DNA from: Candidatus Rifleibacteriota bacterium
GTDB lineage: Bacteria; Riflebacteria; Ozemobacteria; Ozemobacterales; Ozemobacteraceae
Reading direction: 5' to 3'
DNA: 64,000 nt
NCBI GenBank assembly: GCA_029565415.1
Contig: JAKQOH010000116.1
Location: 1-64,000 of the forward strand
In this document: positions 22,677 through 30,877 of the stretch, piece by piece
Layout: every line of letters begins with the position of its first letter
How positions within the stretch are numbered: the first letter of the stretch is position 1
Translations under genes and position numbers: made by a program
The notes under the pieces: model-generated
Told to the model about the DNA's origin: nothing
Database searches by the model: none
The model's input: the letters and a program-made list of their open reading frames with translations, nothing else

Positions 22677-23039
22677 TCAGGCGAACTTGTCGATGAACCG
22701 GCCGATGGCGTCGGGTGTCTGTGCGCCGCGAATCGGCGGAGAGATCAGGGTCGCGAGCACCGAGGTGACGTCGCGGGTTCGCTGGGCCACGATGCCGTTC
22801 ACCTTTGCCGAGGCCTGTCGGGCCGCATCGGTTTGGGCCTGGAACCGGGAGAGTTCGAGGGAAGAGGCTTTCCGCGCGACCTTCTGGGAGGTTTCGCTCG
22901 AGCGCGAGCGAGCATCGCCGGAGGCCTGCTGCGCTTCGATCTTCGCACGCACGGCCATCTGGCGGGTGCGGAACACCGCTTCGTTTTGCCGCATGTCGGT
23001 GACCTGGGAGGTCTGGGCGGCAATCTGGGTGATCTTCAT
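22677..23039 (-). CDS. Small helical protein of unknown function
   Basis: 120 aa from ATG 23039, with GGGAGGAG upstream; the longer open frame above it includes the promoter. Composition is Ala/Gln/Arg/Ser-rich and heptad-like (VRAKIEAQQASGDARSRSSETSQKVARKASS), so a coiled coil is likely. No Cys, signal peptide or TM is visible. Its N-terminus MKITQIAAQTSQVTDMRQNEA and its length resemble phasin-like or structural coiled-coil proteins, but no assignment is made. It has a strong dedicated promoter. Confidence 0.65.
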   Translation of the reverse strand: MKITQIAAQTSQVTDMRQNEAVFRTRQMAVRAKIEAQQASGDARSRSSETSQKVARKASSLELSRFQAQTDAARQASAKVNGIVAQRTRDVTSVLATLISPPIRGAQTPDAIGRFIDKFA

Positions 23040-23084
23040 GGATGCTCCTCCCTGGTTCGATCCGGGTACAATCTTTCTGTGCAG

Positions 23085-23113
23085 AATATATTCGGCGGTG
23101 GGCAGGTTGTCAA
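23085..23113 (-). promoter_or_regulatory. Strong promoter of the 120-aa coiled-coil gene
   Basis: TTGACA (23113-23108), 17 bp, TATATT (23090-23085) on the minus strand. Confidence 0.8.
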
Positions 23114-23178
23114 AACATTCGCACACTTCCGCCAACCAACGCACACTTCCGCACACGAGAACGCCAGGGGGAGAGACC

Positions 23179-23207
23179 TTGTACATGGGGTGGAGGCGTG
23201 GTATCTT
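23179..23207 (+). promoter_or_regulatory. Promoter of the heme operon
   Basis: TTGTAC (23179-23184), 17 bp, TATCTT (23202-23207), 48 nt before the hemB ATG. Confidence 0.6.
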
Positions 23208-23255
23208 CGGAAAAAATTAGCCGCGATCGACACGGCGAAACACCAGGAGGTAGGT

Positions 23256-24239
23256 ATGCCGTTTCCGGTTCAGAGACCACGCCGGCTGAGGGCCGATGGC
23301 AGAGTGCGCGCGCTGGTGCGCGAGACGGTGGTGCGCCCGGAGCATCTGGTTCTGCCTCTGTTCGTGATGGAGGGCATCTCGGAGAGGCACCCGATCGATG
23401 CGATGCCGGGCCAGATGCACTGGCCGGTCGATCAGATCGACGTTCCGGTGCGCGAGGCGATGGCGCGGGGGGTGAAAAGTTTTCTGCTGTTCGGCGTTCC
23501 GGCATCGAAGGATGCCGTCGCGAGTTCCGCGGTCGACCCCGACGGGATCGTGCCGCAGGCGCTGCGGCGGCTGAAGCGGCTCTGCCCCGAGGCCTGGCTG
23601 ATCACGGACGTGTGTCTTTGCGGTTACACGGATCACGGCCATTGCGGGCTGCTCGACACGGAGGGGCATATCCGGAACGATGATTCGCTGCCGGTGCTGG
23701 CGGCGATGTCGGTGGCGCACGCGCGGGCCGGGGCCGACATGATCGCCCCGTCGGACATGATGGACGGCCGGATCGGGGCGATCCGGGCGGCGCTGGATGC
23801 CGCCGGGTTCGTCGAGACGCCGATCATGTCGTATGCGGCGAAGTTTTCCTCGTGTTTCTATGGTCCGTTCCGTGAGGCTGCTCATTCGGCCCCCCAGAAG
23901 GGCGATCGCAAGGGCTACCAGATGGATCCGGCGAACGGGCGTGAGGCGCTGCGCGAGCTGCGGCTCGATCTCGAGGAGGGCGCCGACGTGCTGATGGTCA
24001 AGCCCGGCATGCCGTATCTCGACATCCTGGCCGCGGCGCGGCGCGCATTCGACGTGCCGCTGGCGGTGTACCAGGTTTCGGGGGAATACAGCATGATCAA
24101 GGCGGCGGCGGCGCGCGGCTGGATCGACGAAAAGGCGGCGGTTCTCGAGTCGCTGACGGCGATGCGTCGCGCCGGTGCCGACTGGATTCTGACCTATTTC
24201 GCGCCCGAAGCGGCCGGTTGGCTGCGGGAGACGGCATGA
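23256..24239 (+). CDS. hemB: Porphobilinogen synthase (delta-aminolevulinate dehydratase), zinc type
   Basis: 327 aa from ATG 23256, with AGGAGG upstream. The family signatures are complete: DVCLCGYTDHGHCGLL, which carries the three-cysteine zinc site; SYAAKFSSCFYGPFREAAHS with the first active-site Lys; and LMVKPGMPYLDIL with the Schiff-base Lys, then YQVSGEYSMI. It condenses two 5-aminolevulinate molecules to porphobilinogen. First gene of the heme operon. Its stop overlaps the next start (ATGA), indicating translational coupling. Confidence 0.97.
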   Translation: MPFPVQRPRRLRADGRVRALVRETVVRPEHLVLPLFVMEGISERHPIDAMPGQMHWPVDQIDVPVREAMARGVKSFLLFGVPASKDAVASSAVDPDGIVPQALRRLKRLCPEAWLITDVCLCGYTDHGHCGLLDTEGHIRNDDSLPVLAAMSVAHARAGADMIAPSDMMDGRIGAIRAALDAAGFVETPIMSYAAKFSSCFYGPFREAAHSAPQKGDRKGYQMDPANGREALRELRLDLEEGADVLMVKPGMPYLDILAAARRAFDVPLAVYQVSGEYSMIKAAAARGWIDEKAAVLESLTAMRRAGADWILTYFAPEAAGWLRETA

Positions 24240-25279
24240 GCGGGGCCGCCGCTTCCGGAGGATTCCGCAAGCTTCAACTGCTGGCCTGGGAAACGACGCA
24301 AGCCTGTTCGCTCGCCTGTCCGCATTGCCGGGCTTCGGCGTGTCCGGTGCGGCCCGAAGGGGAGCTGACGACGGAGGAAGGGAAGAAGCTGCTGCGCGAG
24401 GCGGCCCGGGTCGGGCCCGGGATCGTGATCCTGAGCGGCGGTGAGCCGCTGCTGCGCGAGGATCTCGAGGAGCTGGCCCGGGCGGCGACGGAGAACGGGC
24501 AGATGCCGGTCGTGTCGACGAACGACGGGGCGATGCTGACGGCGGATCGGATCGGTTCCCTGAAGGCGGCCGGTGTCAAGCGGTTCAGCTTCAGCATCCA
24601 CGGCCCGACGCCGGATGTCCACGACCCGTTCGTGGGCCGGCCGGGGGCGTATGCCCAGGCGTGCGGGGCGTTCGAGCGGCTGAAAGGGGCGGGGGTCGAG
24701 TTCCAGGTCAACACCACGGTGATGCATGCCAACTGCGAGAAGCTTGCCGAGATGCACGCGTTTGCCGTCGATCGCGGGGCGGCGGCGTGGCATCTGTTTT
24801 TCATCGTCCCGATGGGGCGCGCCGCCGGGCCGGGGGCTTCGGCGATGCTCGACGATCTGGGCGTGGAGCGCGTTCTCGAGTGGGTGGCGCGGCGGGCCGA
24901 CGCATCGCCGATCCCGATCAAGGTGACCTGTGCGCCGCAGTATGCGCGGGTGCGGGCCCGGCTCGGACTGAAGCAGACCGGCCACGGGCGCGGCTGCATG
25001 GCCGGGGACGGGTTCGCCTTCGTCAGCAGCCGGGGGGACGTGAAGCCGTGCGGGTATTTCGAGCGCACGGTCGGGAACGTGCGGGAGCGGCCGTTCGATG
25101 AGCTGTATCGCGATGCCCCGCTGTTCACGGATCTGCGGAATCTGGAGCTCCTCGGCGGCCGGTGCGGGGGCTGCCCGTTCAAGCGGTTGTGCGGCGGCTG
25201 TCGGGCCCGGGCGCTGGCGATGGCGCAGGATCATCTCGCGGAAGACCCGACCTGTACATACGATTTCCCCGAAACCTGA
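24236..25279 (+). CDS. ahbD: Radical SAM heme-biosynthesis enzyme (AhbD-like; AhbC possible)
   Basis: 347 aa from ATG 24236. N-terminal radical-SAM cluster motif CSLACPHCRA (CxxxCxxC) follows LQLLAWETTQA, then LSGGEPLLR. The C-terminal half is a SPASM/twitch-type second Fe-S site with C-x5-C and CPFKRLCGGCRARALA, then DPTCTY. In the siroheme-dependent pathway AhbD makes heme b by oxidative decarboxylation of iron-coproporphyrin III, while AhbC removes acetate groups from 12,18-didecarboxysiroheme. The cysteine-rich end and the N-terminus resemble AhbD more, but I cannot separate the two with certainty, and only one such gene is in this cluster. Confidence 0.8.
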   Translation: MSGAAASGGFRKLQLLAWETTQACSLACPHCRASACPVRPEGELTTEEGKKLLREAARVGPGIVILSGGEPLLREDLEELARAATENGQMPVVSTNDGAMLTADRIGSLKAAGVKRFSFSIHGPTPDVHDPFVGRPGAYAQACGAFERLKGAGVEFQVNTTVMHANCEKLAEMHAFAVDRGAAAWHLFFIVPMGRAAGPGASAMLDDLGVERVLEWVARRADASPIPIKVTCAPQYARVRARLGLKQTGHGRGCMAGDGFAFVSSRGDVKPCGYFERTVGNVRERPFDELYRDAPLFTDLRNLELLGGRCGGCPFKRLCGGCRARALAMAQDHLAEDPTCTYDFPET

Positions 25280-25366
25280 AATCGGTGGTATATTGGTGTC
25301 CGCCGCCCGGCGGGTTTTCGGCCGGCGCCGGCTGCCACTCCACGTGATGCCGAAAGGAAGCGGGGC

Positions 25367-25810
25367 ATGGACGACAAGGACCGCGAAATCATCAGGATTC
25401 TGCAGGACGGTTTTCCGCTGGAGCCCGAACCCTTCAAGGTTCTCGGCGACAAGCTGTGGATCGACGAAACGGGGGTCATTTCGCGACTCGCCCGGATGAT
25501 GCAGGACGAGTCGATCCGGTATGTGGGTCCGTTCTTCGACAGCCGGAAACTCGGGTACACCGGGGCGCTGGCGGCGATGGACGTGCCGGCCGACCGGGTC
25601 GAAGCCGTCTCGGCGATTCTGGCCGAGTATTGCGAGATCACGCACAACTACCTGCGCGAAGGCAGCCCGAACGTCTGGTTCACGCTGATCGCCCGGGACG
25701 AAGCCCGCAAGAATTCAATACTTGAAGATATAAAAAAGCGCGGCGGCATCGCCGAGATCCGGCTGTTTCCGGCGCGGAAGCTGTTCAAGGTCCGCATGGA
25801 CCAGGAATAG
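25367..25810 (+). CDS. ahbA: Siroheme decarboxylase subunit, AhbA-like (Lrp/AsnC fold)
   Basis: 147 aa, with AAAGGAAG upstream. AsnC/Lrp-type architecture: an N-terminal HTH (about 1-50: DDKDREIIRILQDGFPLEPEPF), then an alpha/beta domain with THNYLREGSPNVWFTLIA. This His and the surrounding motif are typical of AhbA/AhbB, which act as a heterodimer removing the C12 and C18 carboxylates of siroheme. The frame contains LFPARKLFKVRM at the end, as in AhbA. It is adjacent to ahbB (10 nt gap). Confidence 0.85.
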   Translation: MDDKDREIIRILQDGFPLEPEPFKVLGDKLWIDETGVISRLARMMQDESIRYVGPFFDSRKLGYTGALAAMDVPADRVEAVSAILAEYCEITHNYLREGSPNVWFTLIARDEARKNSILEDIKKRGGIAEIRLFPARKLFKVRMDQE

Positions 25811-25820
25811 GAGGGGTGGA

Positions 25821-26303
25821 ATGAGCCTCACCGCACAGGAAAAATCCCTGATCAGAGAGCTTCAACGCGGCTTCAAACTCGAGCGCCGGCCGTTCCTGCG
25901 CGTCGCGCGGGCCGTCGACATGAGCGAGGAGGGCGTGATCGCCCGGGTCGGCACATGGCTGGCGACCGGCATCATCCGGCGGATCGGCGTTGCAGTGCGG
26001 CCTCAGAAGATGGGCAATGCCGCGAACGCGCTGGTGATCTGGAACGTGCCCGCCGAGCGGATCGATGAGGTCGGAACGGGCATGGCGCGGCTGAAGGAAA
26101 TTTCGCATTGCTACGAACGGGAGTGCCCGCCCGGCTGGAAGGGCAATCTGTACACGATGATCCATGCAAGGGACGAAGAGCATCTGAAGATCTTCCTCGG
26201 CAATCTCGAGCGGGAGTTCGGGCTCGAATCGCCGGCGGTTTTTCGCACGGTGCGCGAGCTGAAGAAGACATCGATGCGGTATTTCGATGAGGATCGGGCA
26301 TGA
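25821..26303 (+). CDS. ahbB: Siroheme decarboxylase subunit, AhbB-like (Lrp/AsnC fold)
   Basis: 160 aa, with AGGAGGGG upstream. It has the same fold as its neighbour, with ISHCYERECPPGWKGNLYTMI, the substrate-pocket motif of AhbB, and LKKTSMRYF near the C-terminus. It partners AhbA in decarboxylating siroheme to 12,18-didecarboxysiroheme. Despite the HTH these proteins are enzymes. The stop overlaps the hemL start (ATGA). Confidence 0.88.
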   Translation: MSLTAQEKSLIRELQRGFKLERRPFLRVARAVDMSEEGVIARVGTWLATGIIRRIGVAVRPQKMGNAANALVIWNVPAERIDEVGTGMARLKEISHCYERECPPGWKGNLYTMIHARDEEHLKIFLGNLEREFGLESPAVFRTVRELKKTSMRYFDEDRA

Positions 26304-27580
26304 CGACGAACCGGGAGGCGATCCTGGCCGCGATGGAGGTGTTTCCGGGCGGCGTCAACAGCCCGGTGCGCGCGTTCGCCGGTGTCGGCGGGGATCCGGT
26401 GTTCTTCGACCGCGCCTCGGGGGCGCGTTTCACCGACATCGAAGGCCGCGAGTTCATCGATTACGTGGGCTCGTGGGGGCCATTGATTCTCGGCCATGCC
26501 GATCCCGACGTCGTTCGGGCGGTCCAGGAGGCGGCGGCACGCGGACTGACGTTCGGCGCCCCGACCGAGGCGGAGACGGCGCTTGCCGGGCTGATCCGCG
26601 AGGCGTTCCCGACGATCGAGAAGATGCGGTTCGTCAGTTCGGGCACCGAGGCGACGATGTCGGCGATCCGCCTGGCGCGTGGTTTCACGGGGCGCGATCT
26701 CATCGTGAAGTGTGACGGCTGCTACCACGGCCACGGGGATGCCCTGCTCGTGGCCGCCGGCTCGGGCGTCGCGACGCTCGGGATTCCGGGCTGCCCGGGA
26801 ATCCCGGCGGGAACGGCCGGGAATACGCTGATCGTGCCGTTCAACGACGTCGCCGCGCTGAAACGGACGTTCGATGCCCACGGCGATAAAATAGCCGCAG
26901 TTATTATCGAACCCGTCGCCGGCAACATGGGCGTGGTGCTTCCGTTGAAGGGGTATCTCGCCGACGTGCGGCGCATCACCCGCGAAGCGGGCGCGCTGCT
27001 GATCTTCGACGAGGTGATGTGCGGCTTCCGTGCGGGATTCACGGGCGCGGGTCTCCTCGCGGGGGTCACCCCCGACCTCACCTGCCTCGGCAAAATCGTG
27101 GGTGGCGGGATGCCGCTCGCCGTCTACGGCGGCAAGCGCTCGGTGATGGCTCATGTGGCTCCCGAGGGCCGCGTCTACCAGGCCGGCACTCTGTCGGGGA
27201 ACCCCGTTGCCGTGGCGGCCGGGCGCGCCACGCTTGCCCGGCTTGCGACCGACAAAGAACTATATCCTAAACTATTGAAACAGACCGAGCGGCTCTGTCT
27301 CGGCCTCGAGGAGATCGCCCGGAAGCGGAAGAAGCCCTGCCGGATCAACCGGTTCGGATCGATGTTCACGGCGTTCTTCACCGCGAACGAGGTGATCGAT
27401 TACGCAACCGCGAAGACGGCGGATACGAAAACCTTCGCCCGCTTCTTCCACGGCATGCTCCGGGAAGGGGTGTATCTGGCCCCCTCCCAGTTCGAAGCCG
27501 CGTTCGTCTCGATCCGCCACGGATCCGAGGAGATCGAGGCGACGCTCGCCGCCGCCGACCGTGTGATGACCGCTCTCTGA
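26300..27580 (+). CDS. hemL: Glutamate-1-semialdehyde 2,1-aminomutase
   Basis: 426 aa, the usual length. N-terminus FPGGVNSPVRAFAGVGG, SSGTEATMSAIRLARGFTGR, CYHGHGD, IIEPVAGNMGVV and LIFDEVMCGFR are family signatures. The PLP lysine lies in CLGKIVGGGMPLAVYGG. It converts glutamate-1-semialdehyde to 5-aminolevulinate, so the organism uses the C5 pathway. Last gene of the operon, followed by a strong terminator. hemA, hemC and hemD are not in this window. Confidence 0.96.
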   Translation: MTTNREAILAAMEVFPGGVNSPVRAFAGVGGDPVFFDRASGARFTDIEGREFIDYVGSWGPLILGHADPDVVRAVQEAAARGLTFGAPTEAETALAGLIREAFPTIEKMRFVSSGTEATMSAIRLARGFTGRDLIVKCDGCYHGHGDALLVAAGSGVATLGIPGCPGIPAGTAGNTLIVPFNDVAALKRTFDAHGDKIAAVIIEPVAGNMGVVLPLKGYLADVRRITREAGALLIFDEVMCGFRAGFTGAGLLAGVTPDLTCLGKIVGGGMPLAVYGGKRSVMAHVAPEGRVYQAGTLSGNPVAVAAGRATLARLATDKELYPKLLKQTERLCLGLEEIARKRKKPCRINRFGSMFTAFFTANEVIDYATAKTADTKTFARFFHGMLREGVYLAPSQFEAAFVSIRHGSEEIEATLAAADRVMTAL

Positions 27581-27604
27581 CACCCTTCGGGGCCGGAAAC
27601 GCAC

Positions 27605-27634
27605 GAACCGCCGGGCATCGATGCCCGGCGGTTC
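27605..27634. terminator. Terminator between hemL and the pseudopilin gene (convergent)
   Basis: A 14-bp perfect stem, gaaccgccgggcat (27605-27618) with atgcccggcggttc (27621-27634). No long T run on either side, but the placement between convergent stops is typical. Confidence 0.75.
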
Positions 27635-27652
27635 GCTGTTGATCGGAAGGAT

Positions 27653-28501
27653 CTAGTTTCTGGGAACGATCTTGACCGGGTTGGTCCGCACCGCATACCG
27701 GGCGGGCTGGCCGTTGATCATCTCCACCTTGGTGAACAGATTCGCCGAGGAGGTTCGCTCACGATCGACGACGACTTCGCGATACTTTTTCAGGATCAGG
27801 TTGTCGTCCTTGAGAGCCAGCGAGTGAACGCCGATCTGGAGCGAGATGCCGTCATTGACCCGGCAAATGAGGCGGGTGGTCGTCGCGGTGTCCTGGGAAT
27901 ATCCCTGATTGTCCGCGAGATTGAACGTGATCTTCATCGTGCTTGTCGTCACGACCTCGTTGCCCTCGTAGATGTCGAAATCGGCCTCGGCGATGCCGCC
28001 GCCGTCGACCCAGAGGGATTTGTTGAACTGGAACATGAAGAAGTCCTGGTTGTTCAGCACGCGGTTGTTGTCGCCATCGACCCATTCGACGCGCTGCAGG
28101 GCAAGCTCCTTGACGTAATAGTCGCGGAAATCGTCGGTCTTGTCGCGGGGATTGACGCCGTCACAGTAGACGTAGCTGCCGTAGGGATCGAGCCGGTAGT
28201 TGCGGCCCCAGGGGTCGATCGGGATGTTGGTCAGATACTGGCCCTGAAGGCCCATGAAGTCCTGCTCGCCGAGCAGGGGCAGGAAGGGGGCTGTCGTGGC
28301 GATCGGACCCTGGTAGGGAATGTCCTCGCGGGCATTGAACAGGATGACGGCCTGTTTGAGCACATCGAGGTCAGCCTTGGCCTTGGCGATTTTCGATTCC
28401 CGGATGTAATCCGAATAGTAAGGTGCCGCAACCCCGATCAGGATCGCGACGATGGCGATGACCACCAGCAACTCAATGAGTGTGAAACCTCGACGTACCA
28501 T
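27653..28501 (-). CDS. Type IV pilin / type II secretion pseudopilin with a large C-terminal domain
   Basis: 282 aa from ATG 28501. The N-terminus MVRRG then FTLIELLVVIAIVAILIGVA is a class III signal: cleavage after Gly5 by prepilin peptidase, Glu+5 and a hydrophobic helix. Residues about 30-95 resemble GspG, including an IPIDPWGRNYRL motif, where a PWG-x-x-Y element typically precedes the calcium-binding loop. It is roughly twice the size of GspG; the extra 150 residues are beta-rich (ICRVNDGISLQIGVHSLAL). AGGAGG lies 9 nt upstream. No other secretion genes are adjacent. Confidence 0.88.
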   Translation of the reverse strand: MVRRGFTLIELLVVIAIVAILIGVAAPYYSDYIRESKIAKAKADLDVLKQAVILFNAREDIPYQGPIATTAPFLPLLGEQDFMGLQGQYLTNIPIDPWGRNYRLDPYGSYVYCDGVNPRDKTDDFRDYYVKELALQRVEWVDGDNNRVLNNQDFFMFQFNKSLWVDGGGIAEADFDIYEGNEVVTTSTMKITFNLADNQGYSQDTATTTRLICRVNDGISLQIGVHSLALKDDNLILKKYREVVVDRERTSSANLFTKVEMINGQPARYAVRTNPVKIVPRN

Positions 28502-28647
28502 TCCTTTTTTCCTCCTGGTTCGACAGTTCGAGCCCGCCACACGGGGACCGGGATGCATGAGCACGATCACCCGGCGACGACAAGGTGGCAGTTCATTCAT
28601 CGGCATATTTCTCTGCCCGATTTACTTCCAGATTCACGACGGCAACA

Positions 28648-30333
28648 TTACTTACTTCGTTTTTTCGCATTTTTCAGATCGTTCATGGTTTCGCGGATCA
28701 GCCGCAGGCGAACCTGCGTCAGCTTGATCATCTTTGCCTTGGTCGCCTTCTCCTCGGCATTCGACGGGGAGAACCGCTTCCAATTCTCGAGCTGGTTCTT
28801 GGCGTAATCCCGGATCTTGGTGTTCATCTCGATCGCTTTGTCCCAGTCGCTGTCCCGCTTGTACTCCTCGAGCCGGTTTTCCCATACCGAGAGATCCTCG
28901 CCGGCGTCCATCTTCTCCTTCAACGCGGCGATCTCGGCGTCGGCCTGCTGCTTCGTCAGGTGGCCCGCTTTTTTCAACTGCTTGATATAATATTCTGCCT
29001 GATCGAGATCGCCCCGATCGACGGCCAGCTGGCGAAGCCCCTCGAGGGCGGCCTGGTCCTTCTTGTCGATGGCGAGCAACTCCTGATAGGCCTGCTCCCG
29101 CGCATCTTCCGAGCCGGTCTGGGCGGTCTCCATCAGGCTCGTCTGGGTCTCTTCCTTCTTTTCCTCGGAGATCTCGTCGATCATCGCTTTCGCGCGCTCG
29201 GACCAGGCTTTCTTGCGGGAGATCAGCTCGAGGGCTCCGAGGGCCTCGTCGAGGCGGCCGTCGAGGTGCAGCAGTTCGGCAATGCGCAGGATCGCTTCGC
29301 CCCGCTGGTCGTCGGCCTCGAAGGCTTTCCGGTAGGCGTCGATGGCCGCATCCGAGTCGTGTTGCTCGTCATACAGCTTCCCCAGCTCGAACCAGCCCGT
29401 TGCCGGCTCGGGCGAGGTCTTGATGGTCTTCTGATACTCCTTGACCGCCTCGGCGGTCTTTCCCGTGGCATACAGGTTCCGCGCGAGATCGTAGCCGACG
29501 AGGCCTTTGATCGTCTCATCCGTGCGGCCGAGCTGCTTGGCCTTTTCCAGCGCCTCGGAAGCCTCTTTGACCTTGCCGAGCTGCTCGTAGCTTTTCCCCA
29601 GCAGCATCCACGCCTCGGGATCCTTTTCGTCCAGGTCGAGAACGGTCTTGAACTGGGAAACGGCCTCGGCGTGCTTTTCGTTGTGATGCAGGGCGAAGGC
29701 GAGGCCGCGCAGGGTTTCCCGGTTGTCGGGGCTCGCCTCTCGGGCCTTCGTGAACAGCTCGAGCGCTTTCTGATACTGGGCTTCGTCGAGAGCCTTGAGG
29801 CCGAGCCGGGTCAGGGCTCCGCCGTGGGTGGGCTGGAGCGTGAGAATCTTCTCGTAGAGCGTCACCGCCTCGTCGGGCTGGTTGCGCTGCAGCAGTTGCT
29901 CGGCAAGCTGATACTGGACGTCGGGAGACTGGGGAAACGCGGCCGCGGCGGCACGCAGGTGATCCTCGGCCGCTTTGGAGCTGCCCGTTCGCGAGAGCAT
30001 CATGCCGAGATAATAGTGGCACGTTCCGTCGTTGGGATCCTGTTTGGAACGGTCTTTCAGCTCGGTGATGATGCCTTGGCGCTCTTTGGGGGTGCCGATT
30101 TCAAACCGTTGCCAGGCGGTTTCGTAATACTGCTCGGGAGAGGAGGCCGCCGTGGGGGCGGACTCGGTTTTCTTTTTGCGCGAGGAGCCGGTCGAGGCGG
30201 ACCCGCTCTTCTTCCGCGCCGCTTCCACCGGCAGGAGCTCGCCGGACGCGAGGAGAATGCCGAGAGACAGGGCCAGCCCCGTTCCCAGAAAACGGCTCAG
30301 CGGGCGAACGTTCCATGGTCGGTCGGCATTCAT
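28648..30333 (-). CDS. Exported TPR-repeat protein
   Basis: 561 aa, with GGAGG upstream. Signal peptide-like N-terminus (LGTGLALSLGILLASGELLPVEA), then a basic/Ser linker (about 40-60), then about ten tetratricopeptide repeats (about 65-400) and a charged coiled-coil C-terminus (about 440-561) rich in Glu and Lys. It is probably periplasmic and could be a scaffold for the pseudopilin or envelope assembly. It lies 146 nt upstream of the pseudopilin start on the same strand. Confidence 0.8.
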   Translation of the reverse strand: MNADRPWNVRPLSRFLGTGLALSLGILLASGELLPVEAARKKSGSASTGSSRKKKTESAPTAASSPEQYYETAWQRFEIGTPKERQGIITELKDRSKQDPNDGTCHYYLGMMLSRTGSSKAAEDHLRAAAAAFPQSPDVQYQLAEQLLQRNQPDEAVTLYEKILTLQPTHGGALTRLGLKALDEAQYQKALELFTKAREASPDNRETLRGLAFALHHNEKHAEAVSQFKTVLDLDEKDPEAWMLLGKSYEQLGKVKEASEALEKAKQLGRTDETIKGLVGYDLARNLYATGKTAEAVKEYQKTIKTSPEPATGWFELGKLYDEQHDSDAAIDAYRKAFEADDQRGEAILRIAELLHLDGRLDEALGALELISRKKAWSERAKAMIDEISEEKKEETQTSLMETAQTGSEDAREQAYQELLAIDKKDQAALEGLRQLAVDRGDLDQAEYYIKQLKKAGHLTKQQADAEIAALKEKMDAGEDLSVWENRLEEYKRDSDWDKAIEMNTKIRDYAKNQLENWKRFSPSNAEEKATKAKMIKLTQVRLRLIRETMNDLKNAKKRSK

Positions 30334-30373
30334 GGCTTTCCTCCGTGATGATGGCCGGGCTTGCAGCGGCGGA

Positions 30374-30856
30374 TCAGGGAACGATCTGGATCTGCGTGGC
30401 CGGCTGCGAGGGGCCCAGGATCAGGATTCCGGCGCCCGTCGCGATGGACAGGAGGGCGACGAGCGCGATCAGATAGATGATGTTCGAATGGAAGCTGACG
30501 AACCGCTCCCGGATTTTCGGTTTGACGATGCGTTTGATCGTGAGCCCCAGGCTGAGGGAGATGATCAGGCAGCCCAGGCCGAGGGCGCCGATGTAGCCGT
30601 GGCCATAGGTCTGGCCAAAGGGCTCCTGGATCTGGGGATACAGCCAGCCGGTCATCAGAGCGCCTGCGATGAGGCCGGCGAAGCAGAACGCGACGAGAAG
30701 CCAGCCCCAGGACCGGTGCTGTGCTTTCCGTGCGTCGAACTCGGTGTCCTGGGAAGCGTGCCGGCCGGCATGGCCGAGCAGGCTCATTCCGAGATTGCGC
30801 TGCAGATACAGCCAGTACAGGAATCCGAGCATGAACAGCGGATGGAGCAGTTTCAT
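30374..30856 (-). CDS. 4-TM membrane protein, DUF4079-like
   Basis: 160 aa. Four hydrophobic helices at about 4-22, 50-72, 88-108 and 128-150. Histidines at the membrane edges (LLHPLFMLG, QHRSWGW, GHGYIGALG, SFHSNIIYL) are arranged as in the DUF4079 family, whose members look like cytochrome b561-type heme proteins. Heme binding is an inference from the histidine spacing. It lies 41 nt downstream of the TPR gene start, antiparallel to no one, and shares the strand with the neighbouring minus genes. Confidence 0.6.
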   Translation of the reverse strand: MKLLHPLFMLGFLYWLYLQRNLGMSLLGHAGRHASQDTEFDARKAQHRSWGWLLVAFCFAGLIAGALMTGWLYPQIQEPFGQTYGHGYIGALGLGCLIISLSLGLTIKRIVKPKIRERFVSFHSNIIYLIALVALLSIATGAGILILGPSQPATQIQIVP

Positions 30857-30877
30857 CGCACGCCTCCGTGAGGGCCG

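Noticed and set aside
25295..25320. Terminator between the radical SAM gene and ahbA
   Set aside because: A short GC stem with a weak T run lies in an 87-nt gap, but the surrounding genes form one pathway and the stem is short, so operon continuity is more likely.
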